A stretch of 64,000 nt of DNA from RBG-16-64-43 sp035288225 (lineage in GTDB: Bacteria > Chloroflexota > Anaerolineae > Anaerolineales > RBG-16-64-43): positions 1 to 64,000 of the forward strand of contig DATEAT010000052.1 in NCBI GenBank assembly GCA_035288225.1, written 5' to 3'. Below, piece after piece: positions 51,603 to 62,676 of the stretch (position 1 is its first letter; each line of letters opens with the position of its first letter). The position numbers were made by a program, and so were the translations under genes. Below the pieces are notes generated by a model. That model made no database searches. It was not told the DNA's origin and saw only the letters and a list, made by a program, of their open reading frames with translations.

Positions 51603-52763
51603 TTAGTACAAGAACATCGGCTTACCAACAACCGTTTTCACTTTCGGGCGGTATTCCTTCTCGTCGTAGAATTCCTTCACGTCCACTTGGCGCTTTCCCT
51701 GAATGGCCGTGTCGACGGGCACGGTGGTGAAGCAGCCCTTCTGCACGGCCACCATGCGCCCGAAATTGCCCTGCGCCATTTGCTGCATCGCCAGGTTGCC
51801 GTACGAGATGGCGACCATGCGGTCGAGAGAGTCGGGCGGCCCTGCGCGCATCAGGTAGGCCAGTGTCTGGTTTAAGAATTCGAGGCCGGTCAGCTTCTTG
51901 AGCGCTTCGCTCGTCATCGGACCGATGCCGCCCAGCTTCTTGTGACCGAACGCGTCCTCCTGGCCGGCTTCGACGATCTCGCCCCCCAGCATGCTTGCCC
52001 CTTCGGAAACGACCACCACGGCATAGCGGCTGGGGTTGCGTTGCCGGTCCGCCACGACCATCGGCGCCAGGCGCTGGACGTCGAACGGCACTTCGCTGAT
52101 GAGTGCGCGGTCAGCATCCGCCAGATAAGCGGCGATGAGGGCCGTCTCGCCGCTGTTGCGCCCAAAGAGCTCCACCATCAGCACCCGCTCGTGACTTCCG
52201 CTTGGCGTGCGCAATGCATGAATGAATTCAACACTGCGCGAGACGGCCGTGCTAAACCCGATGCAGTAGTCGGTGCCGTAGACGTCGTTGTCCATCGTCT
52301 TGGGGATTGCCACGACCTTGACGCCTTCCTTGTGCAGCCGGGCCGCAAACGAAAGCGTATCGTCGCCGCCAATCGGGATCAATGCATCCACCTTGAGATG
52401 GGAAAGCACGCGCAGCGTGTGGTCGGTGCAGTCCACGGTGGTCTTGCCCTCCTCGAGCGGATACTGGCTCTTGAGGAATTCGGGCAGGTCCTTGGGTTTG
52501 ACCTTCTGCGGGTTGGTGCGCGAGGTGTGCAGGAAGGTTCCCCCGTCGCGATCGACCGTGCGGACCGTTTCGCGCGTGAGGGGCAGCACCAGCCCCGTGT
52601 TGGTGTGCGAGTCAGCCGCCGGGTTGTAATGAAGAAGACCACCCCACCCACGGCGGACCCCCAAAACGTCCCAGCCCATCTCCTCGGCCGCCAGCACCAC
52701 GGCCTTGATGGCGACATTCAACCCCGGGACATCGCCTCCACCGGTAAGAATGCCAATGCGCAT
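51603..52763 (-). CDS. 6-phosphofructokinase, PPi-type signature
   Basis: The 386-residue protein is a PFK: GGGDVPGLN start, PIGGDDTLSFA (GGDD at residues 132-135), IPKTMDND (residues 154-160) and the GRNSGETAL substrate-binding segment. In this family GGDD and the Lys of PKTMDND are the hallmarks of pyrophosphate-dependent enzymes, whereas ATP enzymes have GGDG and PGTIDND. It therefore probably catalyses the reversible PPi-dependent reaction. A TATAAT hexamer is 61 bp upstream. Confidence 0.93.
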   Translation of the reverse strand: MRIGILTGGGDVPGLNVAIKAVVLAAEEMGWDVLGVRRGWGGLLHYNPAADSHTNTGLVLPLTRETVRTVDRDGGTFLHTSRTNPQKVKPKDLPEFLKSQYPLEEGKTTVDCTDHTLRVLSHLKVDALIPIGGDDTLSFAARLHKEGVKVVAIPKTMDNDVYGTDYCIGFSTAVSRSVEFIHALRTPSGSHERVLMVELFGRNSGETALIAAYLADADRALISEVPFDVQRLAPMVVADRQRNPSRYAVVVVSEGASMLGGEIVEAGQEDAFGHKKLGGIGPMTSEALKKLTGLEFLNQTLAYLMRAGPPDSLDRMVAISYGNLAMQQMAQGNFGRMVAVQKGCFTTVPVDTAIQGKRQVDVKEFYDEKEYRPKVKTVVGKPMFLY

Positions 52764-52911
52764 GAGAGTCCTCCTCGAATGAATGGAAGATGGCGGCTGC
52801 GAGGCACGCGCGAATGCGTCGTGATTATACCTGGCAGAGGCAGCCTATCGCAGCCGCGCGAAGAACTCCCCTTGCGGGGAGTGGGCGCATCCTGGATTCT
52901 CGGCAACCGAG

Positions 52912-55900
52912 CTACTGGACTCGCCAGGGAGAGATCTCGATCGAATCCGGCCCCAGCAACTCGCGCAGGCGCAATTCAAGTTCGGCGCCGAACCCGGTGG
53001 TTTCGTTTGGAAACTCGACCCGCCATGCCCGGCTGCCCTCGTAAACATTCAGCGCAAAGTGATCCTGACCCGGGTAGCTGGCCAACAAACCATGCACGTG
53101 CCGCAGGCGGCGAACGTCACGTGGGCGGTCGCCCGTCTCGCGCAGAGTAATGGTGATCATGCGCGGCGTGGCCGGCGCGGGGCCCGGGCGAAGCGCGGGC
53201 GCCGGGGCCAGCAGCGGCGCGCCGGCCAGCATCGCGGCTTCAACGTTTGCTACGGCCAGCACGGTGCCAGAGGCGTGGACGACCGGAGTCCGCGAGGCAG
53301 AGGGTGAGGCGAGGCCCTCCGCGACTGTGCCGGGCAGGGCCTCAACCAACGGTTCAGGCGGCGGGGCGTTGTCCCAGTCGGGATCCGGTTCGCCCGTAGG
53401 GTCCATCGCCGCCCCGGCTGGCTCAAGCGTCGCGCTGGGTGCAGCGACGGGCACGGCCGGTGGCGATGGGAGTGTTGCACGACCCGCCGGACGCATTAGT
53501 TTGACCGATCCGCTCGGCGTGAGTTCGGGGGAGATCGCGTCGGCCAACACGCGCGGCGTGGTTCCGACGTACTCCGCTTTACCCTCGACCAGCGCGATGG
53601 CATTCGTTTTCAGCCAGCCTTTGACCTTGTTCCATAAGTTCGGAAAGACCGTGATTTCGATCGCCCCCTGCAGATCCTCCAATGTCACAAAGGCCATCGG
53701 CTTGCCCGTTCGTGTCTGGTGTCCGCGGATATGGGTGACCAGGCCGGCCACCCGCACCGGCTGTCCATTCAGTTCCTCGCTCCATTCCGCAGAGAAATGC
53801 GTAACCGCCTGCTGCAACTGCACCAGGTAAGGCGAGAGCGGATGATCGCTGATATACAGCCCCAAGAGCTCGCGCTCCCACTCGAGCACCGTGCGCTGCG
53901 GCACCGGGTTGCGCGACGGCTGGAGCTGCAGAACCTCGATCGGACCGCTGGGCCCGGCGGCAAACAGACTCAACTGGCCGCTTTCCGCTGCACGGAAGTG
54001 CTGGGCTGAGACCGAGAGCAATTGGTCGAGCGCGTCCAGCAGAGAGAGGCGATCGCCCAATGCATCCAGTGCGCCGACGCGGATGAGCGATTCCAGCGCG
54101 CGTCGCCCAACCCGCCGCAAGTCGACCCGCCGCGCGAAGTCGTCCACGCCCGTAAATGCCCGCTCCGATCCGCGCGCTTCGATGATCGCTAGCACCGGGC
54201 CTTCGCCGACGTTCTTGACCCCCCCCAACCCAAAGCGAATAGCCGTCGGGCTGCCCGGGCGCTCTTCAATTGAGAAATCCCATTGGCCGTGATTGATGTC
54301 CGGAGGCAGAACGTCGATGCCCATACGCCGGCAATCGGCAATGTAAAGGGCCACCTTCTCGCTGTCGCCGCGGTTTACGCACAACAGCGCGGTCATGAAT
54401 TCCACGGGGAAGTGCGCTTTAAGATAGGCCGTCTGGACGCAGATCACGCCGTAGTCGGCGGCATGGGCCTTGTTGAACCCATAGCGCGCGAAACCTTCCC
54501 AGTCGTCATAGATGGCCTGGGCGGTTGCGCGCGGAATGCTGCGCTGCTCACAGCCTGCCACAAACCGCTGGCGGTGGGCTTGCAGGGACTCGGCCTTCTT
54601 CTTGGCCACGGCCTTGCGCAGGTCGTCGGCTTCGCTCGGTTTGTAGCCGGCCATCTCGATCGCCGCGCGCATCAATTGCTCTTGGTAGATCGGGATGCCG
54701 TAGGTTTCGCGCAAGATCGGTTCGAGCGCCGGGTGCCGGTATTCGATTTTCTCCTCGCCGTGCATGCGGCGGATGTAGGTTGGAATGAAATCAATCGGGC
54801 CCGGGCGGTAGAGGGCGATCATGGCAATGACGTTGTCGAGCCCGGTCGGCTTCATCTCCATCAAGTAGCGGCGAATGCCCGACCCTTCAACCTGGAACAC
54901 GCCCGCCACCTCCCCGCGTCCGAGGAGTTCGTAGATCGCTGGATCGTCGGTGGGGATGCAGTCGAGATTGAGGTCAATGCCCTGGCGTTCGCTGATCAGC
55001 GCACAGGCGCGCTGCATCAGCGTGAGGGTGGCCAGGCCGAGGAAATCCACTTTGAGCAGCCCTAGTTGTTCGAGGACTTGCATCTCGAACTGGGTCACCA
55101 CGGTGATCGGGCCTTCCTCCAGGCTGCCGTGAGTCGGGCGATGAAGCGGCAGGTACTCCACGAGCGGGCGGTCGGCAATCACCACACCGGCGGCATGCGT
55201 GCCGGCGTTGCGCACCACGCCCTCCAGCTTGGCCGCCGTATCCACCAGGTTGCGGACGTAGTCGGTCTTCTGGTACAGCTCCTTCAGCGCCGCCACGTCC
55301 TCCAACGCCTCACCCAGCGAGACCGGCTTGCCCGGGATGGCCGGGATCAGCTTCGCGATCTTGTCGACCTCCGACAGCGGGATGTCGAGCACGCGCCCGA
55401 CGTCGCGCACAGCGGCGCGCGCGGCCATCGTGCCGAAGGTGATGATCTGTGCGACCTTGTCGTGCCCGTAGCGATCGGCCGCGTATTGCAGCACACGCGC
55501 CCGCTGATCGTCCTGGAAGTCGAGGTCGATATCGGGCATCGAGACGCGCCCCGGGTTGAGGAAGCGCTCGAAGATCAACCCGTGCTCGATAGGATCGACC
55601 AGAGTAATACTCAGCGCGTAGGCCACCAGCGAGCCGGCCGCCGAACCGCGCGCGTTATACCAAATGCCCTGCTCCCGAGCGAAGCGGCATAAGTCCCACA
55701 CAATAAGGAAGTAGGTGTCGAAGCCCATGGTGTGGATGATGTCGAGTTCGTAGGCCAGCCGCTCGCCAAAGGCGGGCTCGTCCGCTCGTGCCCCGAAGCG
55801 TCCGCGCAGGCCCTGGTCGCACAAGGCGCGCAGATAACTGGCCGGCGTGAGATCCGCGGGCACGGGGAAGGATGGCAGGTGATAGCCCTTGAACGAAAGG

Positions 55901-56721
55901 TCCACCTGGCAGCGCTCGGCAATGAGCTGCGTCTGATGGACCGCCTGCGGGACCTCTGCGAAGAGGCGCAGCATTTCCTCCTCGCTGCGCATGAAGTAGC
56001 TGCCGTCGGACATGCGCATGCGGTTGGGCTCGGTGACCAAAGCGCCCGTTTGGATGCAGAGCAGGATGTCGTGGGCGGCGCTATCTTCGGGCATCACGTA
56101 ATGCACATCATTGGTGGCCACCAGCTTCGCCTGGTAGCGCGGGGCCAGTTCCACCAGGCGCCGGTTGACCGCGTGCAGCTCGGGGATCTCGTGATGCTGC
56201 AGCTCGAGGAAGAACCTATCGCGCCCGAAGACTTCGAAATACCAATCCAGCAGGCGTGAGGCTTCGCTATCGCGGCCGTCATTCAGCGCGCGCGGCACCT
56301 CGGCCGCCAGGCAGCCGGAGGTGCAAATCAGACCCTCAGAATGCGACGCGAGGAAGTCGTGGTCGATGCGGGGTTTGTAGTAGAAGCCCTCGAGTTGTGC
56401 CGCGGTGGCAATCTGGAGGAGATTGCGGTAGCCGGTATCGTTTTCGGCCAGGAGCAGCAGATGGAAGGGATCGCGGTCGATGCGTGAGTCCCTCTCGGTC
56501 ATCCCGCGGGTGGCAAGGTAGGCCTCCACCCCGATGACCGGACGGACTCCCGCGGCAGTGGCGGCGTTGAAGAACTCCACCACGCCAAACAGCGTGCCGT
56601 GGTCGGTGAGTGCCAGCGCGGGCATTCCAAGTTCCTTGGCCCGCGCCACCAGGCGCTTAACCTTGCCTTGCCCATCGAGCAGTGAATACTCAGAATGCAC
56701 GTGCAGATGGACAAAGGACAT
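52912..56721 (-). CDS. dnaE: DNA polymerase III alpha subunit
   Basis: The 1269-residue protein has the PHP domain (FVHLHVHSEYSLLDGQGK), the polymerase motif PDIDLDFQDD with the catalytic Asp residues, the finger segments, HhH motif, and an OB fold (RVAGLVTHIRGHQT, TLEDLQGAIEITVF). After the OB fold there is a Pro/Ala-rich linker (about residues 1110-1185) and a C-terminal beta-rich domain. It replicates the chromosome. The TATAAT at 56774-56779 is 52 bp upstream of the start. Confidence 0.97.
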   Translation of the reverse strand: MSFVHLHVHSEYSLLDGQGKVKRLVARAKELGMPALALTDHGTLFGVVEFFNAATAAGVRPVIGVEAYLATRGMTERDSRIDRDPFHLLLLAENDTGYRNLLQIATAAQLEGFYYKPRIDHDFLASHSEGLICTSGCLAAEVPRALNDGRDSEASRLLDWYFEVFGRDRFFLELQHHEIPELHAVNRRLVELAPRYQAKLVATNDVHYVMPEDSAAHDILLCIQTGALVTEPNRMRMSDGSYFMRSEEEMLRLFAEVPQAVHQTQLIAERCQVDLSFKGYHLPSFPVPADLTPASYLRALCDQGLRGRFGARADEPAFGERLAYELDIIHTMGFDTYFLIVWDLCRFAREQGIWYNARGSAAGSLVAYALSITLVDPIEHGLIFERFLNPGRVSMPDIDLDFQDDQRARVLQYAADRYGHDKVAQIITFGTMAARAAVRDVGRVLDIPLSEVDKIAKLIPAIPGKPVSLGEALEDVAALKELYQKTDYVRNLVDTAAKLEGVVRNAGTHAAGVVIADRPLVEYLPLHRPTHGSLEEGPITVVTQFEMQVLEQLGLLKVDFLGLATLTLMQRACALISERQGIDLNLDCIPTDDPAIYELLGRGEVAGVFQVEGSGIRRYLMEMKPTGLDNVIAMIALYRPGPIDFIPTYIRRMHGEEKIEYRHPALEPILRETYGIPIYQEQLMRAAIEMAGYKPSEADDLRKAVAKKKAESLQAHRQRFVAGCEQRSIPRATAQAIYDDWEGFARYGFNKAHAADYGVICVQTAYLKAHFPVEFMTALLCVNRGDSEKVALYIADCRRMGIDVLPPDINHGQWDFSIEERPGSPTAIRFGLGGVKNVGEGPVLAIIEARGSERAFTGVDDFARRVDLRRVGRRALESLIRVGALDALGDRLSLLDALDQLLSVSAQHFRAAESGQLSLFAAGPSGPIEVLQLQPSRNPVPQRTVLEWERELLGLYISDHPLSPYLVQLQQAVTHFSAEWSEELNGQPVRVAGLVTHIRGHQTRTGKPMAFVTLEDLQGAIEITVFPNLWNKVKGWLKTNAIALVEGKAEYVGTTPRVLADAISPELTPSGSVKLMRPAGRATLPSPPAVPVAAPSATLEPAGAAMDPTGEPDPDWDNAPPPEPLVEALPGTVAEGLASPSASRTPVVHASGTVLAVANVEAAMLAGAPLLAPAPALRPGPAPATPRMITITLRETGDRPRDVRRLRHVHGLLASYPGQDHFALNVYEGSRAWRVEFPNETTGFGAELELRLRELLGPDSIEISPWRVQ

Positions 56722-57191
56722 CGCCGCGACACCACCCGTTCATGAATTATCGATGAGAGGGGAACAGATTGCGATTATAGCATACGGCCCGGGTGAATTA
56801 CTGAACGATTCACCGACGATGGCGAGAGAGGCGGTCGTTCGACAGACGGCTTGCACAAGAGCGGGTGCGAGAGCCAACGCTCCGCGGCGGTAGAAGCCAT
56901 TCCTTCGCGCCCTCAGTGACCCACGTGGCCCATGGTGCCGCCGCACTCGCATCCGAGCGCATCGTAGACAGCGCCCCAGCTGTGGGGGTAGGTGGTGCTG
57001 GGCTGCAGGGAAAGTGCGCTTCGGGGTTGCCAGTGGCGAGATGTGGCGCTGCCGCATGTTGGCAAGAGTGCAACCGAGGGTCGTGGATCGCCGACGACAC
57101 AAGCCGAGGGCGCACACGGTTCGAGGCTCACTGAAGGGCCAGGGCCCGATCGGGCGAAGGCGCGGCAAGCGGCGTGTGGCCGACTCGCGAC
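56722..57191. other. Intergenic region without a supported gene
   Basis: Apart from the dnaE -10 hexamer at 56774-56779, I see no coding frame with family resemblance, no strong hairpin and no copy of the dispersed repeats. The minus-strand frames across it are Cys- and Arg-rich with no homology. Confidence 0.5.
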
Positions 57192-59051
<1,860 letters not shown>

Positions 59052-59210
59052 GTTCTTTTCACATTCGCCGCCGGCGCCGGTGCGGAACCCTCCTGGCCGG
59101 CGTGTGGGACACAGCAAGGACCCCGGACTGGTGCGGCCGGGGTCGCTGCGCAGAGAGGGAGCTATGTTATCAGACATTCGGGCCTGGTGGAAGGGGTGCA
59201 GCGCCCCGAG

Positions 59211-59452
59211 CTTCCGCCCATCGCCCGCCGAGATTCCTCGCGGCCGTGGGCCGCTCGGAATGACGGGGGAGCAGCTCTTGTTGGGGCACGCCATGGCGTG
59301 CCCCCACGGTTATTGCAGGGAGGGCCGGGCCGCGCTTCGGCACGCCACGACGCGGCAACCTCGGTCACAACATGCGACTCTCCTTCTGCAATTGCAGCTT
59401 CTCTCCTATCGCAAGTCGAGATTCCTCGGGCGCCGCGCACCCTCGGAACGAC
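59211..59452. repeat. Intergenic repeat mosaic between typA and the propeller gene
   Basis: All copies here are on the minus strand: element C (59211-59265), element B with GGCACGCCATGGCGTGCCCC (59268-59310) and a second element C ending in CTCTCCTATCGC (59398-59452). The element B sequence extends into a CAACAAGAGCTGCTC segment found again at 62465-62512. The gap 59052-59488 has no supported gene. A TATAAT hexamer at 59466 may serve the following gene. Confidence 0.75.
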
Positions 59453-59488
59453 GGATGTGCGTGGTTATAATGATGCGTCGAGGTAAAC

Positions 59489-60949
59489 ATGGGTTTCCGA
59501 CGAGGGATTCGGTTTCATCGTGAGCGCGGCCTGCCGCCGCTCGTGCTCGGCCTGATTGGGTTTGCCGTCGGCTTCGCCGCGATCTCGCTGCTGCTCGCGC
59601 CGCGCGTTGTGGCAGTTCGCCCGGCGGCCGACGAGGCGGCGGGCGCCTTTGCCCCATTCACGATTCGCTTCTCGGTCCCCATGGACGAAGACAGCGTGGA
59701 AGCCAACCTGCACCTTTCGCCAGAGGTGAGCACCTCCGCGCGCTGGGATGGAACCACACTTCAACTTGTGCCCGCCGCCCCGTGGCCCACGGACAGCGAC
59801 GTGCGCATCTCGCTCGCCCTTGGCGCGCGCTCGCAGAATGGCTTGCCCCTCCTGCGGTCGCACCAGTGGCATTTCTCAACCGCAGGTCTGCGTGTGCTGT
59901 ATCTCCAGCACACGGCCGAGATCTATGAAATCGTGGTCCAACCCCTGGAGGGTGAAGCGGGCCGCGCCCTCATCCAGAGCCCGTTGCCGATCCTCGAGTA
60001 CGACGTCAGTCCAAGCGGCACCTTTCTCGTGTACAGCGTCGGGGCCTCGGATACTCAATCGGACCTGTGGTACCTCGCGTTGGATGGATCGGCACCTCAT
60101 AGGCTGCTCAATTGTGAGGGGGATCAGTGCCGCAACCCGGCCATTGCCGGCGACGGTCGCCGACTGGCCTACGACCGAGCGGTACTCGCGCCGAGTGTGG
60201 GCGGCATCGTCAGCGCACAGCGCCCGCGGGTTTGGATCCTCGACCTGCAGGATGGGAGCGCCCGTCCTGTGGGCGACGCCGCGCATTCCACCCGCGCCCC
60301 GGTATGGGGTCCGCAAGGCTGGCTGGCCTACTATGATGGCGACCAAGAGACCACTGTCGTCGACGATTTGCGCGGCGGTAAGACCTACGTGCCGAATGCC
60401 TCGGGCGAAGTCGGGGTGTGGACGCCGGACGGCGCGCACCTGATCTTCCCGGAGATCCGCATCGTCGACGAGCATCTGGCAGCGACGCCCACCCTCGCGA
60501 TCGTACCCTCCACCTCGGCCACGCCCGACCTTGGCACGCACAGCGACACAATAGAACAGTTCTACAGTCACCTGATCTACGTCACTCTGGCCACCAATGA
60601 GAGCACCGACCTTTCGAGTTCACCATTGGTTGAGGATGCCAACGTGGCCATATCGCCGGAAGGCGACCACCTAGCATTTGGGCGCAAATATCTCGACGCT
60701 GAACACTGGTCGCCGGGGCGCCAGTTGTGGGTGATGAATCTCGACGGGACGCAGGCGCGGCAGCTTACATACGCCCCAGCCTTCAACGCCTCCTCGATCC
60801 GCTGGAGCCCAGACGGCTCACTCCTGCTCTTCATGCGCTTCGACCAGACGCACGTCTCGCTGCCGCCGGAGGTGTGGGTAACGACGGCCACCGGCGAGAA
60901 TCCGCGACAACTGGCGACTGGAGCATACCTGCCACGATGGTTGCCATAG
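59489..60949 (+). CDS. Membrane-anchored SbsA-Ig plus beta-propeller (TolB-like) protein
   Basis: The 486-residue protein has an N-terminal membrane anchor (about residues 17-40), a bacterial Ig-like SbsA domain (FAPFTIRFSVPMDEDSVEANL, about residues 50-130) and a TolB/WD40-like propeller with repeated blades such as WSPDGSLLLFMR and ISPEGDHLAFGR. It is probably exported and binds protein or carbohydrate ligands. The last 13 bases overlap the redoxin gene. Confidence 0.8.
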   Translation: MGFRRGIRFHRERGLPPLVLGLIGFAVGFAAISLLLAPRVVAVRPAADEAAGAFAPFTIRFSVPMDEDSVEANLHLSPEVSTSARWDGTTLQLVPAAPWPTDSDVRISLALGARSQNGLPLLRSHQWHFSTAGLRVLYLQHTAEIYEIVVQPLEGEAGRALIQSPLPILEYDVSPSGTFLVYSVGASDTQSDLWYLALDGSAPHRLLNCEGDQCRNPAIAGDGRRLAYDRAVLAPSVGGIVSAQRPRVWILDLQDGSARPVGDAAHSTRAPVWGPQGWLAYYDGDQETTVVDDLRGGKTYVPNASGEVGVWTPDGAHLIFPEIRIVDEHLAATPTLAIVPSTSATPDLGTHSDTIEQFYSHLIYVTLATNESTDLSSSPLVEDANVAISPEGDHLAFGRKYLDAEHWSPGRQLWVMNLDGTQARQLTYAPAFNASSIRWSPDGSLLLFMRFDQTHVSLPPEVWVTTATGENPRQLATGAYLPRWLP

Positions 60950-61446
60950 GCGACAGGCTGCCCGATATTGAGCTAAGGGATCTGCACGGCGAGCCGCATA
61001 TGCTCGCCGCCGCCGATGGCCACGTCAAGGTGATCATCCTGTGGTCCGCGGAGTGCCCGGCGGTGCGCCTGGTCGAGCCGCGACTCGCGTCTCTGCAGCG
61101 GGGATGGCCGGCGGTTGTCAGCGTACTGTTCGTGGCCCCCAACGCCAATGAGCCGCGCGAAATGTTGCAGGACGCGGCGCGGGCGCACAGCATCGAACCG
61201 CTGCTTGTGGATGACGGTGGGCGAGTGGCCGATCGGCTTGGGGGGACAGCCACGCCGCAGGCGATGGTGATCGACGGCGAAGGTTGCCTGCGCTACCGCG
61301 GTGCTGTGGACGACAGCACGATGAGGCAGCGAGAGCCCACCCGCCACTTTCTCGCGGATGCGGTCATGGCCGTCTTGGCGGGCGGTTCGCCCGAACCGGC
61401 CGAGACGCCGACATACGGGTGCGTGATTGTGCGGGAGATTAGCTAG
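60937..61446 (+). CDS. Redoxin (AhpC/TSA-type thioredoxin-like protein)
   Basis: The 169-residue protein has the redoxin fold: GDRLPDIELRDLHGE, ILWSAECPAVRLVEP with the active-site Cys, ATPQAMVIDGEG and the C-terminal PTYGCVIVRE. The C-terminal Cys may be the resolving residue. It would reduce peroxides or thiol-linked substrates. The ATG at 60937 overlaps the propeller gene; a start at 60727 would be non-homologous. Confidence 0.82.
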   Translation: MVAIGDRLPDIELRDLHGEPHMLAAADGHVKVIILWSAECPAVRLVEPRLASLQRGWPAVVSVLFVAPNANEPREMLQDAARAHSIEPLLVDDGGRVADRLGGTATPQAMVIDGEGCLRYRGAVDDSTMRQREPTRHFLADAVMAVLAGGSPEPAETPTYGCVIVREIS

Positions 61447-61589
61447 GCGTCGGCAAGTTGGCGGTCTCTTCGGTTACATCTTCGAGGACCGCAATTGGGG
61501 CTCCCCCAGCATCTGAGGTGCAACAAACTGCTCGGGCGCAACATGCGCCCGCGCGGCGACACACGTGCCAAGCCCAATTCGCCTCGCTC

Positions 61590-62339
61590 TCAGGCGCCCT
61601 GCGGTTCGTCCAGCCTTGCGTATGTGCGCATGATCATGCGCAGCGTAATCCGCACCCGCCTCTCGCCGCGAGCCTCACGCTCCAGCTCTCGAGCGCGGGC
61701 GAGCAACCTATCCGGAAGGATGACCCAATCCTCCATGTTGGCGGCGACGTAGACTGTCATCTCCTCCACGGAATCCCACAAATAAGCAAAGGGGAAGGTT
61801 GCCTGGTCAATGCGGCGGAACAGCCCGCCGCGCTCGACCGCATGCATGGCCGCGTCCGCCGCGCGATCATCGACCGTATTCGGGCTGTCATCCACTCGCC
61901 CGGCGCGCGCTACCCGACCGGACCCCACGATCTCGAGCGGCCAGCGTGCCGCGACGGGACGCACATCCACCAGCATCCCATTCGGCGCGAGGGCCGTCCA
62001 GATCCGCTCCAGGGCATGCACCATGCCCTCGTGGCGTATTCATCACAGAGACCATGCCAGAATCGCCCGGTCGAACTTCGCATGCCGCATCGGGAGATGT
62101 TCGGCGTCGGCCTGCACGAAGTGCAGCCGCTCACGCCATTCCGCAGGGCACCCGTTGCGCGCCGCGCTCAGGCGCTCAAGATTTGGATCGATGGCCACGG
62201 CGGACCGGGTTGCGTGCGCGTAGCGCCAGGTCAGCCGTCCTTCCCCACAGCCCACCTCAAGCACACGCGCGCCCGAGAGACCGCCGATCTGATGCAGGAA
62301 CCGTGTCTCATTCCCGTGGGGATCGCGCTCGAGCGGCAT
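61590..62339 (-). CDS. Class I SAM-dependent methyltransferase with two adjacent in-frame TGA codons (Sec candidate or pseudogene)
   Basis: The frame begins at the ATG at 62339, with GGAGGAGAGG upstream, and reads SAM motif ARVLEVGCGEGR (residues 24-35), AVAIDPN, VQADAEHLPM and AILAWSL. Codons 99 and 100 are TGA TGA (62045-62040). The same frame then continues IRHEGMVHALERIW and goes on for 144 further residues that read like the rest of such a methyltransferase (FPFAYLWDSVEEM, ending LDEPQGA). The two TGAs fall in the catalytic-site loop, where I recall methyltransferases with Cys residues. A hairpin follows at a suitable distance for a SECIS. If UGA is not recoded, this is a pseudogene. Confidence 0.7.
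62011..62029 (-). promoter_or_regulatory. Possible bacterial SECIS-like hairpin
   Basis: On the minus strand AGGGCAT and ATGCCCT form a 7-bp stem around the loop GGTGC. The apical G residues lie 18-24 nt downstream of the TGA codons, within the range known for bacterial SECIS elements. This is a position and shape match only. Confidence 0.35.
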
Positions 62340-62464
62340 CTGCCTCTCCTCCATTGTCATTGCGCAAAGCCAAGCGCATCATACCCTCAAACCCGCGGTC
62401 AGAGAGGCGCCTTCACTGTCAACACGAAAGGTAAGTGTTCCGATCTCGCCAGGCGCTGGATGGC

Positions 62465-62639
62465 GGGGCACGCCATGACGTGCAGCAACAAGGGCTGCTC
62501 GTCCGTCACTCTGAAGGCAAACAGGCCGAGAGTCCTCTCGGCCTGCGTCCACGTCGCGCCCTCACATAGCATTCATTCGTGCGCGGGACCCGTGCGAATA
62601 CCCGACCCACACGGTCGGGCGTAAGGCGTGCTGCCCTCA
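62465..62639. repeat. Intergenic repeat mosaic (elements B and A) before nirK
   Basis: Element B (62465-62512) and element A (62581-62639) flank the terminator hairpin. They are in the same order and orientation as at 46291-46480. No gene is supported in 62340-62676. Confidence 0.7.
62522..62545 (-). terminator. Terminator downstream of the nirK-like gene
   Basis: A 10-bp stem CAGGCCGAGA/TCTCGGCCTG with a 4-base loop is followed on the minus strand by TTTGCCTT. It lies about 130 bp after the nirK stop. Confidence 0.75.
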
Positions 62640-62676
62640 TCCTGATGTGCTTCATCTCCCGGCCAACCGCACGCTC

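Noticed and set aside
56740..57168. Minus-strand open frame of 142 codons
   Set aside because: It is Cys- and Arg-rich, without homology or ribosome site, in the dnaE-typA gap.
61590..62339. Frameshift explanation for the split methyltransferase
   Set aside because: The sequence before and after the TGA pair is in the same frame, so in-frame stops and not a frameshift separate the halves.
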